A stretch of DNA of 55,047 bases. It comes from Labilibaculum euxinicum (GTDB lineage Bacteria; Bacteroidota; Bacteroidia; Bacteroidales; Marinifilaceae). This document shows, one piece after another, positions 8,382 through 17,828 of the stretch. Below the pieces are notes generated by a model. The model worked only from the letters and a program-made list of their open reading frames with translations, was not told the origin of the DNA and made no database searches. The stretch spans positions 1-55,047 of the forward strand of contig NZ_WTCR01000019.1 of NCBI RefSeq assembly GCF_009795715.1, given 5' to 3'. Both the position numbers and the translations under genes were made by a program. How positions within the stretch are numbered: the first letter of the stretch is position 1; each line of letters begins with the position of its first letter.

Positions 8382-8438
8382 GATTTACCAGCTTAAATCA
8401 TTTATTATAAACCCGTAATAATTTTACGATACCACAAT

Positions 8439-8482
8439 AAAACCCGGTTGCTTATGCATTTTGCATGAACAATCGGGTTTTT
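8439..8482 (+). terminator. Terminator of uxaBA
   Basis: A long stem AAACCCGGTTG / CAATCGGGTTT with one G-T wobble, extended inside by ATGCA/TGCAT, is followed by a short T run. It begins 58 nt after the uxaA stop. The T run is mostly plus-strand, but the A-rich 5' side may also serve the convergent CE8 gene. Confidence 0.85.
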
Positions 8483-8509
8483 CATTTACAACGACTAAAC
8501 TAAATTGTA

Positions 8510-9724
8510 TTATTTAAATGTTCGGGGCTTTACTGTTGCTTTGATGCTTTGAATCGTTCCACTTACCAACTCAAACTCCTGTTGTAATTCTTCCTCAGTT
8601 AAAGTATTTTCTCCTTTAAATTCGAAACGTTCCCGTCCCACTCCATTAAAATAGGAGAAAACTTTACCGCTTTTTGTCTGGATTTTTAAATCGCCGACCG
8701 GCATTACAATTTCATCAAACCATAAAAAAAGAGATTGGTTTTCATATTCCGCTTTAACCACTTTAATAGAAGAAGTATCTTCAGGATTCCATTTTTGATC
8801 GAATGTCCATTCCGGAGATATTTTAGCTGCAAAGCTGGAATCAATATTATTGGCGAACCATAAATAATTACCTTTTTTACGATTACAATTGTAAAAATTG
8901 TATCTGTCCCCGTACAAGTAAGGTCTGCTTTTCTCTGGTTTATCCGGATAAAAAACATGAACAATCGATTTATCTCTCATTTCTGAAGGAAAAATACAAT
9001 TCAAAAAATAGAACTGCGCATCGTAATGATGACGGGCTAAATAGAAGCTATCCACTCCCATAAATTCACAATGGCTCAATACCATTTTTTGATTTTTATT
9101 TGTAGTTGCAGCATGCCACACGGCTGCGGTATTCATCAACTCTTTAAAACTTGAGTTGGAAATATAACACCATCCCCGGGGACAAACAAAATCAACACCT
9201 CCTTCAAAACAGCAGTTGTCGTGATAATACATTCCTTCCTTATAATTCCATAGAGAAACAGTATCGCCACCATTGCTGGTTACATTGCAATTTGTTATAA
9301 TCGTGCGTGTTCCTGTACCATAAATGGTAAACGCATGAGGCCCCAACCTGGGTTGAGTGTTTTTTATGGTGAGATTATCTAAAATAATGTCATCAGCATG
9401 GATGTTGATAACCGCAGGGCCAATGTAATCTCTGTTCTTTTGCCAATCTTCCCGTAGTTGAGCATATTGTATAATTGTACTGTCACGGCTTTCTCCGCGA
9501 ATGGTCAGGTAATCCTGTTTGATTCTTATCTTCTCATTGTACACACCATTTTTTACAAAAATTACCAAACGCTGATAATTGTAAAATGGCAAATGATCAA
9601 TTGCCTCTGTCAGAGAGATGTAATCTCCGGTTCCATCAGCGGCAACAACAATATCACCCTTATTGTCTGCAATAGCGCAGTTTGTAAAAACTGTCAACCA
9701 TGCAATGATCCAGATATATTTCAT
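8510..9724 (-). CDS. CE8 family pectin methylesterase-like protein
   Basis: A 404-aa exported protein (hydrophobic signal to about residue 19) with a right-handed beta-helix of the pectinesterase family. The repeat-rich start GTGDYISLTEAIDHLP matches the first CE8 motif. D154 (GGDT) and D178 (GVDF) occupy the acid/base and nucleophile positions, and R231 in YLARHH corresponds to the Arg of the LGRPW motif. The usual Gln just before the first Asp (QDT) is Gly153 here. The conserved motif after the nucleophile Asp is also replaced, by VCPRGWCYISN. The region after about residue 250 is diverged. It would remove methyl esters from galacturonan, or a related ester. It lies 33 bp downstream of the alpha/beta-hydrolase gene, likely in the same transcript. 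Confidence 0.8.
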   Translation of the reverse strand: MKYIWIIAWLTVFTNCAIADNKGDIVVAADGTGDYISLTEAIDHLPFYNYQRLVIFVKNGVYNEKIRIKQDYLTIRGESRDSTIIQYAQLREDWQKNRDYIGPAVINIHADDIILDNLTIKNTQPRLGPHAFTIYGTGTRTIITNCNVTSNGGDTVSLWNYKEGMYYHDNCCFEGGVDFVCPRGWCYISNSSFKELMNTAAVWHAATTNKNQKMVLSHCEFMGVDSFYLARHHYDAQFYFLNCIFPSEMRDKSIVHVFYPDKPEKSRPYLYGDRYNFYNCNRKKGNYLWFANNIDSSFAAKISPEWTFDQKWNPEDTSSIKVVKAEYENQSLFLWFDEIVMPVGDLKIQTKSGKVFSYFNGVGRERFEFKGENTLTEEELQQEFELVSGTIQSIKATVKPRTFK

Positions 9725-9757
9725 TTATTCTATTTTAAATCATTTATAAATTTGTCA

Positions 9758-10753
9758 CTAGCTTCTATCGCACCTAAAAACAGTGTTAAGAAAATTAAGA
9801 ATGCAGCCATGCGTTTCTTCGAACCATGGATGAAAAAGCCAAAAAGGATGAGGTGTTTTTTCAATTGTATGTACTTCGTGATACGTTTTATTCCTATCGA
9901 GGATATGAAACAAAGAATCTCTTCCGGCATGAAAACGTGGCAAAGCACTGTTTATGTACAGAGTTGCAGGCATATTTTCATCCACGTAATTAATTGGAGA
10001 TGCTTCCTCCCATAGTTTCGGATTTTCCTGGTAAGTAACTCCAAAAAACAGACTTGCTGCCGATGGCTTATTGGGATTAGTTATTTTTCGGCTTTCATTT
10101 GGGTCAGTATAGTCAACAACACCATCTACATTCACCAAGGCCTGTACTCTTGACGAGTAGTTCGAATAAACCGATTCAGGATCGTCAAACTTCTTGATTC
10201 CTGCTGTAGCAGCCATAAAACTTGCAAGCGTGGCTCCCGATGAACAACCCAATACCGCTATTTTCGTTGTGTCGATACCATATAAATCACTATTGTGTTT
10301 TAAAAACCGAATGGCCTCCTTCAAGTCATAAATAGCGGCCGGGTATATCGCTTCAATTGACAAACGATACTCAACCGAGGCTGTTACATAACCATCTACT
10401 GCCAACTGCTGCGCCATTGGAATCAAATGCGACTTATTGCCCGATCGCCAACCACCACCATGAATCATCATAACAACTGCACGTTTCTGCCCACCTTCTC
10501 TGTTCGGAAGAAAAACATCCATGCGCAGCTTTCTGTTTGGTCTTATCCGGTAAACTTGATTTGGTAATGATAGAAACTCACTGGAAACAATTTCTTTAAC
10601 CGGTGAAGCTTGTGGAAAATCTTTCTCTATTTTTTTCCCTGCAGAATATACCGAAAACGAAGTGTCCTTAGGAAATTCATTTTGCCCCCAACCCAATATT
10701 GGGAGCAGTAAAAAAAGAAGCGGTGCTATTTTATATTTTAACATTCTTGTCAT
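9758..10753 (-). CDS. Exported alpha/beta-hydrolase, probable carbohydrate (acetyl) esterase
   Basis: A 331-aa protein with a signal peptide ending near GWGQ (residue 24). A second ATG at residue 4 is an equally good start. It carries the oxyanion motif HGGGW (98-102), and GCSSGA provides the GxSxG elbow with S171 as nucleophile. ALPRFHAGRDS late in the chain carries a candidate Asp, and TPHPFW a candidate His. This is the BD-FAE/esterase-lipase type found in many polysaccharide loci, where members remove acetyl or other acyl groups. Placed with CE8 and PL10, a pectin acetylesterase role is likely but not proven. It is spaced 33 bp from the CE8 gene downstream and 84 bp from kdgF upstream. 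Confidence 0.8.
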   Translation of the reverse strand: MTRMLKYKIAPLLFLLLPILGWGQNEFPKDTSFSVYSAGKKIEKDFPQASPVKEIVSSEFLSLPNQVYRIRPNRKLRMDVFLPNREGGQKRAVVMMIHGGGWRSGNKSHLIPMAQQLAVDGYVTASVEYRLSIEAIYPAAIYDLKEAIRFLKHNSDLYGIDTTKIAVLGCSSGATLASFMAATAGIKKFDDPESVYSNYSSRVQALVNVDGVVDYTDPNESRKITNPNKPSAASLFFGVTYQENPKLWEEASPINYVDENMPATLYINSALPRFHAGRDSLFHILDRNKTYHEVHTIEKTPHPFWLFHPWFEETHGCILNFLNTVFRCDRS

Positions 10754-10837
10754 TTTCGATCAAAAATTAAAGGGCATTAAACAAATTCAGGATATCCTAT
10801 CTTTAAATTCAGTGATAAGATTTCTGCATTTTGAATA

Positions 10838-11212
10838 TTACTTTTTGCCTCCTAAATAAGAAACACCGCTGCCTGTTAGAAAATCTTCCCGAACCGGACT
10901 GAATACATCTATTAATACTCCAGGTTCCAAACAAACAGCACCATGTAACATATTTGGCTCAATATATACGCCGTCACCTACGCCAATCACTTTTTTCTCA
11001 CCACCAACAGTAAATTCAAACTGACCACTTGCGCAACAGGTTGTTTGTGTATGGAAATGCTGATGAGAAGCGCCAACAGCTCCTTTTTCAAATTTCACTT
11101 TCACCATCATAATTTGATTGTCGTAACCTAAAAACTGACGGGAAACACCAGCTCCTAAATCTTCCCATTCTAATTCTTCTGTCAAAATAAACTTCTCACT
11201 ATTACGTTTCAT
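10838..11212 (-). CDS. kdgF: KdgF-type cupin, ring opening of unsaturated uronates
   Basis: A 124-aa single-domain cupin closely resembling KdgF, which speeds conversion of 4,5-unsaturated monouronates to linear 5-keto-4-deoxyuronate. Visible family blocks are LGAGVSRQFLGYD, MMVKVKFEKGAVGASHQH, and near the C-terminus GVLIDVFSPVREDFL. Candidate metal ligands are H50, H52, Q56 and H90. It has no signal peptide, so it acts in the cytoplasm on the product released by GH105. It lies between the GH43 gene and the esterase genes, all on the minus strand. A TATGG-N6-CCATA inverted repeat at 11239-11254 just before it could be a regulatory site. Confidence 0.88.
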   Translation of the reverse strand: MKRNSEKFILTEELEWEDLGAGVSRQFLGYDNQIMMVKVKFEKGAVGASHQHFHTQTTCCASGQFEFTVGGEKKVIGVGDGVYIEPNMLHGAVCLEPGVLIDVFSPVREDFLTGSGVSYLGGKK

Positions 11213-11356
11213 ATGATTATAATTTTATGTGTTTGCCATATGGAACTTACCATAAACAAATAATCATTCCCCTTCGGTCACAATTGCCTGTCATGGACGT
11301 TTCATATCTTTTTTTAATGATTTAATTTTATAAATACCAGTCAATAAAGTTAAACA

Positions 11357-12994
11357 CTAATTCATGGTAAACCGATCAATATCTACAAAACCTGAATCAT
11401 TTATTTTATTCTTTCTTTGAGCAAAGAAACCAATTTTACTACCAATCCATCTTCCTGTATTGGCTGTGAAAGGTAAACCAACCGATTTGAAATCCAATCC
11501 ATTTTCGGAATATGAAAAATGACAAATTCCCCCCTCCTCAACTTTAACTTTCAAAAACAAATCGGAAGACACGGGCTGAAAATCACCTGCATAATTCTCC
11601 TCTGATCCTTTGCGTGCATTCAAACAAGTAATCTCATTCAAAACCAATTCTCCATTTTTATTTTCTACTACTACTGACGCATAATCCTGTCCCATTATTA
11701 TCAATCCGAATCTTTCGCCATCATTTAAAAGTGACAATTTCACTTTTGCGACAGCTTCAAAAGAAACAGCCGGCCATTTCTGAAGAAACAATGAAGGTAC
11801 ATCCCATAAATTAACAGATCCTTCAGCAGACGACTGACAATACATTCTGAAAACACCTTTCCCTGGAAAGCTTTTTCCCCAATCGAGAGCAGGATTGGCA
11901 TGCCATTGCCATAACAAAGAAGGTGCATCCCCATTAAATTCATCATCCATACTTTCAGGAGAAATCATCTCTGTCTGTTTAACAACAGGCTTACGATATG
12001 TAATTACAGGCTCTCCTGTTCCGTCGCCATCAGCATCATGACCAATCACGGGCCAATTGTCCTTCCAATTCATTGGCTGCAAATGCACAACACGTCCGTA
12101 AGCTTCCTGATCCTGAAAATGAAGGAACCAATCTTCACCACCGGCCAAACTAACCCAAGCTCCCTGATGAGGTCCGTTGATTTCTGTTTTGCCTTGACTC
12201 ATAACCACTTTCGACTCATATGGTCCTGTAATATTTTTAGAACGAAGTACCAATTGCCAGCCTGTAGAAACTCCACCTGCGGGAGCAAAAATATAGTAGT
12301 ATCCATTCTTTTTATAGAATTTAGGCCCCTCAACAGTTCCATTTCCATCATGACCATCGAAAACCAAAATGCCATCGTCCAACAATGCAGTTCCGTCAGG
12401 TTTCATTCGGTTAACCGCTAAAATACTTTTAATACCTGCTCTTGAACCAGCGTAGCCATGTACCAAATAGGCTTGTCCGTCTTCATCCCAAAACGGGCAG
12501 GAATCTATCCATCCTTTAGCTTCCTTAATTAAGAGTGGTTCACTCCACGGACCTTCTGCTTTTTCAGATTTCAACATAAAAATTCCAAAATCGGGATCGC
12601 CGTAAAAGATGTAAAATATTCCATTGTGGTAACGTAAAGATGGAGCCCATATGCCATTACCATGTTGTATTTTATTATAATGAGCTTCGGGCATTACTTT
12701 GGGTGAAGCATAAGCAATCAGCTGCCAATTTACCAAATCGCGGGAATGAAGAATGGGTAAACCTGGTGCACATCCAAAACTAGAAGCTGTCATGAAAAAA
12801 TCATCCCCCACTCTAATGGCATCAGGATCGGAGTAATCAGCCTGAATAATTGGATTGGTATAGGTGCCATCTCCATTATCGGCACTTTTGAGTGTTACTT
12901 GAACTCCACTATAATCAGGAGCTGTGGTTGGCTCGGAACAAGCCGAAACCAACAAATAAACAGCTGCAAGGACACAGATTAATTTGCTTTTCAT
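11357..12994 (-). CDS. GH43 family glycoside hydrolase, lipoprotein
   Basis: A 545-aa predicted lipoprotein (LVSAC, C19). Residues about 45-330 are the five-bladed GH43 propeller. The family's residues are D56 in DYSDPD as base, D164 in WIDSCPFWDEDG as pKa modulator, and E222 in GTVEGP as acid. The C-terminal 200 residues form a beta-sandwich of the GH43 C2/concanavalin-like type, starting at MDDEFNGDAPSLLWQWHANP. The enzyme probably removes arabinose or xylose side chains of pectin at the cell surface. The subfamily cannot be fixed by eye. It lies between kdgF and PL10, and a 14-bp palindrome lies upstream at 13072-13085. Confidence 0.88.
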   Translation of the reverse strand: MKSKLICVLAAVYLLVSACSEPTTAPDYSGVQVTLKSADNGDGTYTNPIIQADYSDPDAIRVGDDFFMTASSFGCAPGLPILHSRDLVNWQLIAYASPKVMPEAHYNKIQHGNGIWAPSLRYHNGIFYIFYGDPDFGIFMLKSEKAEGPWSEPLLIKEAKGWIDSCPFWDEDGQAYLVHGYAGSRAGIKSILAVNRMKPDGTALLDDGILVFDGHDGNGTVEGPKFYKKNGYYYIFAPAGGVSTGWQLVLRSKNITGPYESKVVMSQGKTEINGPHQGAWVSLAGGEDWFLHFQDQEAYGRVVHLQPMNWKDNWPVIGHDADGDGTGEPVITYRKPVVKQTEMISPESMDDEFNGDAPSLLWQWHANPALDWGKSFPGKGVFRMYCQSSAEGSVNLWDVPSLFLQKWPAVSFEAVAKVKLSLLNDGERFGLIIMGQDYASVVVENKNGELVLNEITCLNARKGSEENYAGDFQPVSSDLFLKVKVEEGGICHFSYSENGLDFKSVGLPFTANTGRWIGSKIGFFAQRKNKINDSGFVDIDRFTMN

Positions 12995-13071
12995 TTTTCA
13001 ATACCTTTTTAGTTTCTATTCCTTTTTATTTAATGTATACAGACCTTTCTCAGTGCCCCAAATCTGTTGAA

Positions 13072-13085
13072 ATGATAATTATCAT
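13072..13085. promoter_or_regulatory. 14-bp palindrome upstream of the GH43 gene
   Basis: ATGATAATTATCAT is a perfect 14-bp palindrome 78 bp before the GH43 start, in the 137-bp gap after PL10. It may be an operator. In AT-rich DNA a chance origin is possible. Confidence 0.35.
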
Positions 13086-13131
13086 AAGTGCTGATAAAGC
13101 AACTTTTCCTGTCTGTTGTTTATATACAGCT

Positions 13132-14724
13132 CTATTTTCGAGACTGATTCGATTTTAAGTAACTAATCAGAACATTCATATTCTGGATGTACTCTTTAGT
13201 TGAGATATAATATTTATCAGAAAGATCAGGATAAGTAGACGTATCTGTTTCATCACCAACACGAGTTGTTGAATACTCATCACTTTGATTCTGATTCTGA
13301 TCATCCCCAATGTAAGGATGGCTAATAAAAGCATGTTTCACCAACCACCTGCCCTGCTGATCGAGAGATGCAATAATATCTTTTACCTCAGCTTCCGAAG
13401 CAATACCAGTAAATACATTACGGTTTAGGTCGTAAAATCGTTGAGGTGTATCACTTTCCTTGAAACATGCTTCCTTTAGAGGCGAATCTTTTGTCACCTT
13501 ATCTAAGTCAAGCTCATTAAGCATTTTGTATTTAAACTTCAGCTCCTCAAGCTGAATACGGCACTTGCCGTAGTAATGAGCCAATAACTTTTTATCATCA
13601 CTATCGACATAATACATTCCAAATTTCACATTCGCCCCTTTCCGATGCACATATATGGGCTTGTTGGTTCCTACTTCAATAAAAGTTGGATGAGAACGAG
13701 CCCCTTCTATCTGATTTTCGGGAAGTCGTGTACTGTCCAACCAACGAATTGCATCAGGAACTCGGGAAATAAATTTTTTATCTCCCGTATATTGATAAAA
13801 TTTCAGTAGAAGCATTGCATTTTTGCATGTTGTAGATGGCAAAAAAGCTGCGGGCTCATAAGTTCGGGCACCTTCTGTTTCCATATTCAAATTAAGCTGC
13901 TGTCCCCAAGCTCCGCAAGCATCCTGAGAAATCAGATAAAAATCCATACCCCGGCGAATCGGTTCCAAAAACCGTTCTTCCCCCAAAGTCAGATAGCTTT
14001 GAATCAAAAAATGAACGTTTTCCCAAATTACATCGTCATTAAATGTGTAAAACGAACTATAATCAGGATGACCTTGTTTATTGAAATCATATTTTAACGG
14101 ATAACGCTGTGGCCAGCCACCTGATGCATACTGACTTTTTAAGATAAAGCCAATTGCTTTGTCAAGAGAAGGTTTATAAACCGGATCTAATTTCTCGAGA
14201 TAGATTCTTAGTAAAAACCTTGCTGCATCAGATGTAATATCATCGTCGAAAGTAGAATTGCCGTAATAATGCTGGAATTCTTCAAGTCTCCACCCATTTT
14301 TACCAATAGTATTATACCATTTCTTTAAAGAGCGGTCTCCGGCAAAATCGATCATATAATTCCAGCCACCTTCGTTACTTTGCCCCCAAATAATAGCTGT
14401 TGCAACTTTTTGCGCAGCTTGATAATAATATTCGTTTTTCGTGGTTCTATAAGCTTCTAAAAATAAGTGTCCAATGCTAATTGTTCCAGGATGTTGAAGC
14501 CAAATCATGGTTTTATAAGCTTCCATTTCGCCCCATCGACGAGATAAATCAGGCAAATAATACCAAACATAGCCTCCATTAGTACTCACCTCTTCAACCA
14601 TAAATTGAGTGGCTTTCAGCATTGTTTCACAAATTTGTTCCTTTGTAATTTCAGATTGAGCTTTTAACTTCAATCCAAAAGCAAGAAATAAAAGAAGTAA
14701 AATTAAATATTTAGTAGGTTTCAT
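13132..14724 (-). CDS. PL10 family pectate lyase
   Basis: A 530-aa exported enzyme (signal peptide to about residue 22, ending LKAQ). The catalytic domain has the alpha/alpha-toroid of polysaccharide lyase family 10. Visible family motifs are YYGNSTFDDDIT, GGWPQRYP, YTFNDDV and the ARTYEPA segment with LPSTT; the aspartates and arginines there bind calcium and substrate and act as base. The enzyme cleaves de-esterified homogalacturonan by beta-elimination, giving the unsaturated ends that GH105 and KdgF process. The 130 residues after about residue 400 are not conserved in the core family. It lies 26 bp downstream of the LamG-fold gene, so the two are cotranscribed. Confidence 0.85.
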   Translation of the reverse strand: MKPTKYLILLLLFLAFGLKLKAQSEITKEQICETMLKATQFMVEEVSTNGGYVWYYLPDLSRRWGEMEAYKTMIWLQHPGTISIGHLFLEAYRTTKNEYYYQAAQKVATAIIWGQSNEGGWNYMIDFAGDRSLKKWYNTIGKNGWRLEEFQHYYGNSTFDDDITSDAARFLLRIYLEKLDPVYKPSLDKAIGFILKSQYASGGWPQRYPLKYDFNKQGHPDYSSFYTFNDDVIWENVHFLIQSYLTLGEERFLEPIRRGMDFYLISQDACGAWGQQLNLNMETEGARTYEPAAFLPSTTCKNAMLLLKFYQYTGDKKFISRVPDAIRWLDSTRLPENQIEGARSHPTFIEVGTNKPIYVHRKGANVKFGMYYVDSDDKKLLAHYYGKCRIQLEELKFKYKMLNELDLDKVTKDSPLKEACFKESDTPQRFYDLNRNVFTGIASEAEVKDIIASLDQQGRWLVKHAFISHPYIGDDQNQNQSDEYSTTRVGDETDTSTYPDLSDKYYISTKEYIQNMNVLISYLKSNQSRK

Positions 14725-14750
14725 GGTATTTATATTCTTAGCAGAGTTAA

Positions 14751-15428
14751 CTAATAAGTCATAAAATCATCGGGCTTGAGTTGTTTAGATACTATTCTGA
14801 TTTTGTAAATCATTCCTTTAAACCAAGACTTTTTGTTCAGGCAAACACCTATGGAACAACTCCCTGTCTTAATTGGCTGATAAGAAAACGACTCGGACAA
14901 TTCCTGTTTTCCGTTAACAAAAGTTGTCAAGCTATTAGGTCTCACAACTAATGCAACATGATACCATTGTCCAAGCTGATGAGTAAGTTGTTCGTTAATT
15001 AAGGCTTTCTTGTTATTTCCGGAAGCCGCAAAACCATCGAAATACCAGATATCCGTAACTGCACGGATTTCCAGCAACATTCTATTACCTAAGACCTCAC
15101 CAATATGAAGAATCCGCTGTTCGAAAGATGCATTTATATCCGGACAAAAAATCATTTCTACGGTAAATTCCTTCATCGATTTAAGAGGCATTTCCTGTAA
15201 AATAAGAGCATCACTACTTCCATTAAAGGAAACAGCTTTTCCATAAGGAGAATCAACCAGTTTTGGCTGACCAAGTATCTTTATTTGTTTTGAGTTCTTT
15301 TGCAGTAAATCCGCCACTAACCACTCTGTATGAAATTTTACTGTGGAATTTTTTTCTGAGTTTTGACCATTCCCTGAGAAGGGGAAATACATAAAAAACA
15401 AGACTAGTAATATTGGAGTAATCTTCAT
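14751..15428 (-). CDS. Exported LamG/concanavalin-fold protein
   Basis: A 225-aa protein with a signal peptide ending near SGNGQ (residue 22) and no lipobox. Residues 45-225 look like one LamG jelly roll. SFNGSSDALILQ opens the sandwich, MKEFTVEMIFCPD is a core strand, and GQWYHVALVVRPNSLTTFVNG is the classic central signature. It ends with an ICLNKKSWFKGMIYKIRI-like segment. Such domains often bind glycans or sit beside catalytic domains. Here it stands alone between SusD and PL10, where many loci encode a surface glycan-binding protein. Pectin binding is an inference; no catalytic motif is visible. Confidence 0.75.
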   Translation of the reverse strand: MKITPILLVLFFMYFPFSGNGQNSEKNSTVKFHTEWLVADLLQKNSKQIKILGQPKLVDSPYGKAVSFNGSSDALILQEMPLKSMKEFTVEMIFCPDINASFEQRILHIGEVLGNRMLLEIRAVTDIWYFDGFAASGNNKKALINEQLTHQLGQWYHVALVVRPNSLTTFVNGKQELSESFSYQPIKTGSCSIGVCLNKKSWFKGMIYKIRIVSKQLKPDDFMTY

Positions 15429-15587
15429 TTGTCTGTTTTTTTATTGGACTCAACAAAATTCATCTCAAATTCCTTTTAAAGGGAAGTAATAAATAGTATT
15501 TATCCAATTTGAGAACTTATATTATAATCTCTATTTAAATAACAGAGATTAGCTTCATGTTTTGTTACCGTTCACCTAAATTCAGAG

Positions 15588-15630
15588 ATAAAAAGCAAAG
15601 ATAATCCGTCAACGAATCAACGGATTATCC
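15588..15630 (-). terminator. Terminator after susD
   Basis: A perfect 10-bp stem (GATAATCCGT 15600-15609 with ACGGATTATC 15620-15629) closes a 10-nt loop. On the minus strand it is followed by a T-rich tract. It lies 29 nt past the SusD stop and separates the SusCD transcript from the LamG-PL10 unit, possibly only partly. Confidence 0.75.
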
Positions 15631-15658
15631 TATTTCTTATTAAGAATTTAAAGCATTC

Positions 15659-17788
15659 TTATTGATTAAATCCATAACCATTGCTTATTCCTGAATTCTC
15701 TAAAATTGTAGAATTCAATGGCACTAGATAGACTGGAGGATTACCCGCACTAAAGTCAGCATCACTATAACCCTTAAAAAGATCAGTTGAGTAATCTGCA
15801 GCATTAGCTACGATATCAGCACCCCAGTTTGTTTGAACATATCCATCAGCTTCAAGAGCCAATGCTTCTGCACTTCCAGGAGCGATATAATTGAACAATC
15901 CTTTGATCGCAACGTTAGTTTCCGGTCCATTAACAGTTTTGCCAATCTCAGTTGCAAAACTTTCCCAATTATCATATTGTCCTCTCCAACCTGGGAACGA
16001 TACAGGATCTGTTTCGTCTACACATTGCGTAGTCAAACGATAACCATGAGTTGCTTTTGCATCAACCATTTTTGTCCAAATATACATTGGTATTTGGTTA
16101 CCATTCTCAAATTGATAATATCCATTAGCCTCTAAACCACTAATAATAGTAGTCATCAATTCTCTGTTATCTACTATTGCTTTAGGTAATTTACCAGTAC
16201 GAATAAGATCATAACGACGCATTCCTTCACCACCAAATTCTAATTTACGCTCTTCCAAAACAGCTTCATAAACACTACCCGCTTTTGCAATAAAACCGTT
16301 TAAATCGGCATCTGCAGGTGATGTAAATGCACGATTGTGTACTTTCTCTAATTCTGTTCTCGCGGGACCATCATTGCCTAAAGCAGCCTCAACCTCAGCG
16401 AGCATCAAGATAACATCTGATACACGCATGTATGGGCAATTAATTCCCGATCTACGTGATTTCGCTACATATGGATTGCTCATACGATTTTCATCCCATT
16501 TATTATTAGCAATACCTCCGTGCGACTTAGAACCAGGAATCCAATCGATTATTACTTCAGTACCATCTCCTTTACTTGCGGTTACTGCAACGGTAACATC
16601 ACGTCTCAAATCCTTAGGATCGAAAGAACCATAATAATAATGTGCCTGGAAACGTGACTGCCCATAACTCTTACAAGGGAAAGCTTTGGAACCACCACCA
16701 TTTGAAGGACGACCAAATGCATAAGGACGTTCTGTTTGTTGCCCATACTCTTCCGGAATCTCATAAATAGACTCTTTCGATAGTTGTTCACCAGTCATCA
16801 TCATCTGAAATACGTATTGGAATGGATTCCCAAATTCTTGTCCTGCTCCTCCGGCAGAACGTGGATCACTTGTAATTAAATAAGCAGAACCAGAATTTTC
16901 TACACATTTAGTCAGATATGTTTTAGCAATATTGAAATAATCCTGCCAGTCAGAACGACGGGAATAAACTGCTCCATCCTTTTCAGTTCCCATAGTCTCA
17001 AATGAAATTGCACTTCCATCCAATTTTTTATAAAAATCACTTCCAAGATCAGTACGACGGGTAGCATAACCTCCGGCATAAAGACACATACGTCCGATTA
17101 ATCCCTGTACATAAGTTCGGGTCATTACATCAGCATTATTTCCTCCCTCACCAACTCGGTACATATAAGGCTCTACCTTCATCAATTGGTTGATGTGATA
17201 TTCATAAATTTCATCACGAGAAACAAGACCTTTGTTCTCTGTATCACTTATAGAAAGTACGTGAGGTACATCACCATAAAAGCGACACAATTCAAAATAT
17301 GCAGTAGCTCTCAGTGCAACAGCTTGTCCGTATATATCCGACAATTCAGTCACTTCTCCACTACTCATCATTGCCTCAAAATCACTTGTTCCTTCAAACG
17401 CCTCAATCAAAGAGTTCGTTACTGACACAATCCCATAAAGAGCTGTCCAAGCTTTTTCACTATCCGTAAATGAAATGTCAAAACTTGAAGTTCCTCCTGG
17501 ATAGAAATATTCAGGAACGTGACGTGTTTGTGATGAAAATGTTTCCGGATGATGTTCAACATCAGAACCAACAACTGCAAGATCGTAAAAAAGACCATTA
17601 GAGTGCACATATGCATTACCTCTCCATTTTTCGTATGCATTCAGTAAAGCTCCCTTTGCAGAAGTAGCTCCTGAAAATACAAATTCAGAATCTACAACCG
17701 AAGGAGAAGATGTATCTAAAAATTCTTCGCAGGAATTAAGCGATAAGGTGAATACACCAATAATTGCTATAATTAATATTTTTTTCAT
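15659..17788 (-). CDS. susD: SusD/RagB family surface glycan-binding lipoprotein
   Basis: A 709-aa SusD homologue. The chosen start (17788) gives a lipoprotein signal with LSLNSC and C20. The frame extends 18 codons further to an ATG that would overlap the end of susC. The chain shows typical SusD features: EEFLDTSSPSVVD at the mature N-terminus, tetratricopeptide-like helices with AVALRATAYFELCRFYGDVP near residue 180, and an ILMLAEVEAALG segment with VLEERKLEFGGEGMRRYDL in the C-terminal half. It caps the SusC porin and binds oligosaccharide at the cell surface. It is longer than average SusD proteins (500-600 aa). It follows susC by 40 bp, and a hairpin terminator lies downstream. Confidence 0.92.
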   Translation of the reverse strand: MKKILIIAIIGVFTLSLNSCEEFLDTSSPSVVDSEFVFSGATSAKGALLNAYEKWRGNAYVHSNGLFYDLAVVGSDVEHHPETFSSQTRHVPEYFYPGGTSSFDISFTDSEKAWTALYGIVSVTNSLIEAFEGTSDFEAMMSSGEVTELSDIYGQAVALRATAYFELCRFYGDVPHVLSISDTENKGLVSRDEIYEYHINQLMKVEPYMYRVGEGGNNADVMTRTYVQGLIGRMCLYAGGYATRRTDLGSDFYKKLDGSAISFETMGTEKDGAVYSRRSDWQDYFNIAKTYLTKCVENSGSAYLITSDPRSAGGAGQEFGNPFQYVFQMMMTGEQLSKESIYEIPEEYGQQTERPYAFGRPSNGGGSKAFPCKSYGQSRFQAHYYYGSFDPKDLRRDVTVAVTASKGDGTEVIIDWIPGSKSHGGIANNKWDENRMSNPYVAKSRRSGINCPYMRVSDVILMLAEVEAALGNDGPARTELEKVHNRAFTSPADADLNGFIAKAGSVYEAVLEERKLEFGGEGMRRYDLIRTGKLPKAIVDNRELMTTIISGLEANGYYQFENGNQIPMYIWTKMVDAKATHGYRLTTQCVDETDPVSFPGWRGQYDNWESFATEIGKTVNGPETNVAIKGLFNYIAPGSAEALALEADGYVQTNWGADIVANAADYSTDLFKGYSDADFSAGNPPVYLVPLNSTILENSGISNGYGFNQ

Positions 17789-17828
17789 ACCTAATTTAAT
17801 TATCAAATTAACAATAATATTCCTCATG

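Noticed and set aside
9458-10015. 185-codon plus-strand frame
   Set aside because: It lies antisense across the 5' part of the CE8 gene and the 3' part of the esterase gene, both with clear family motifs. It is a shadow frame.
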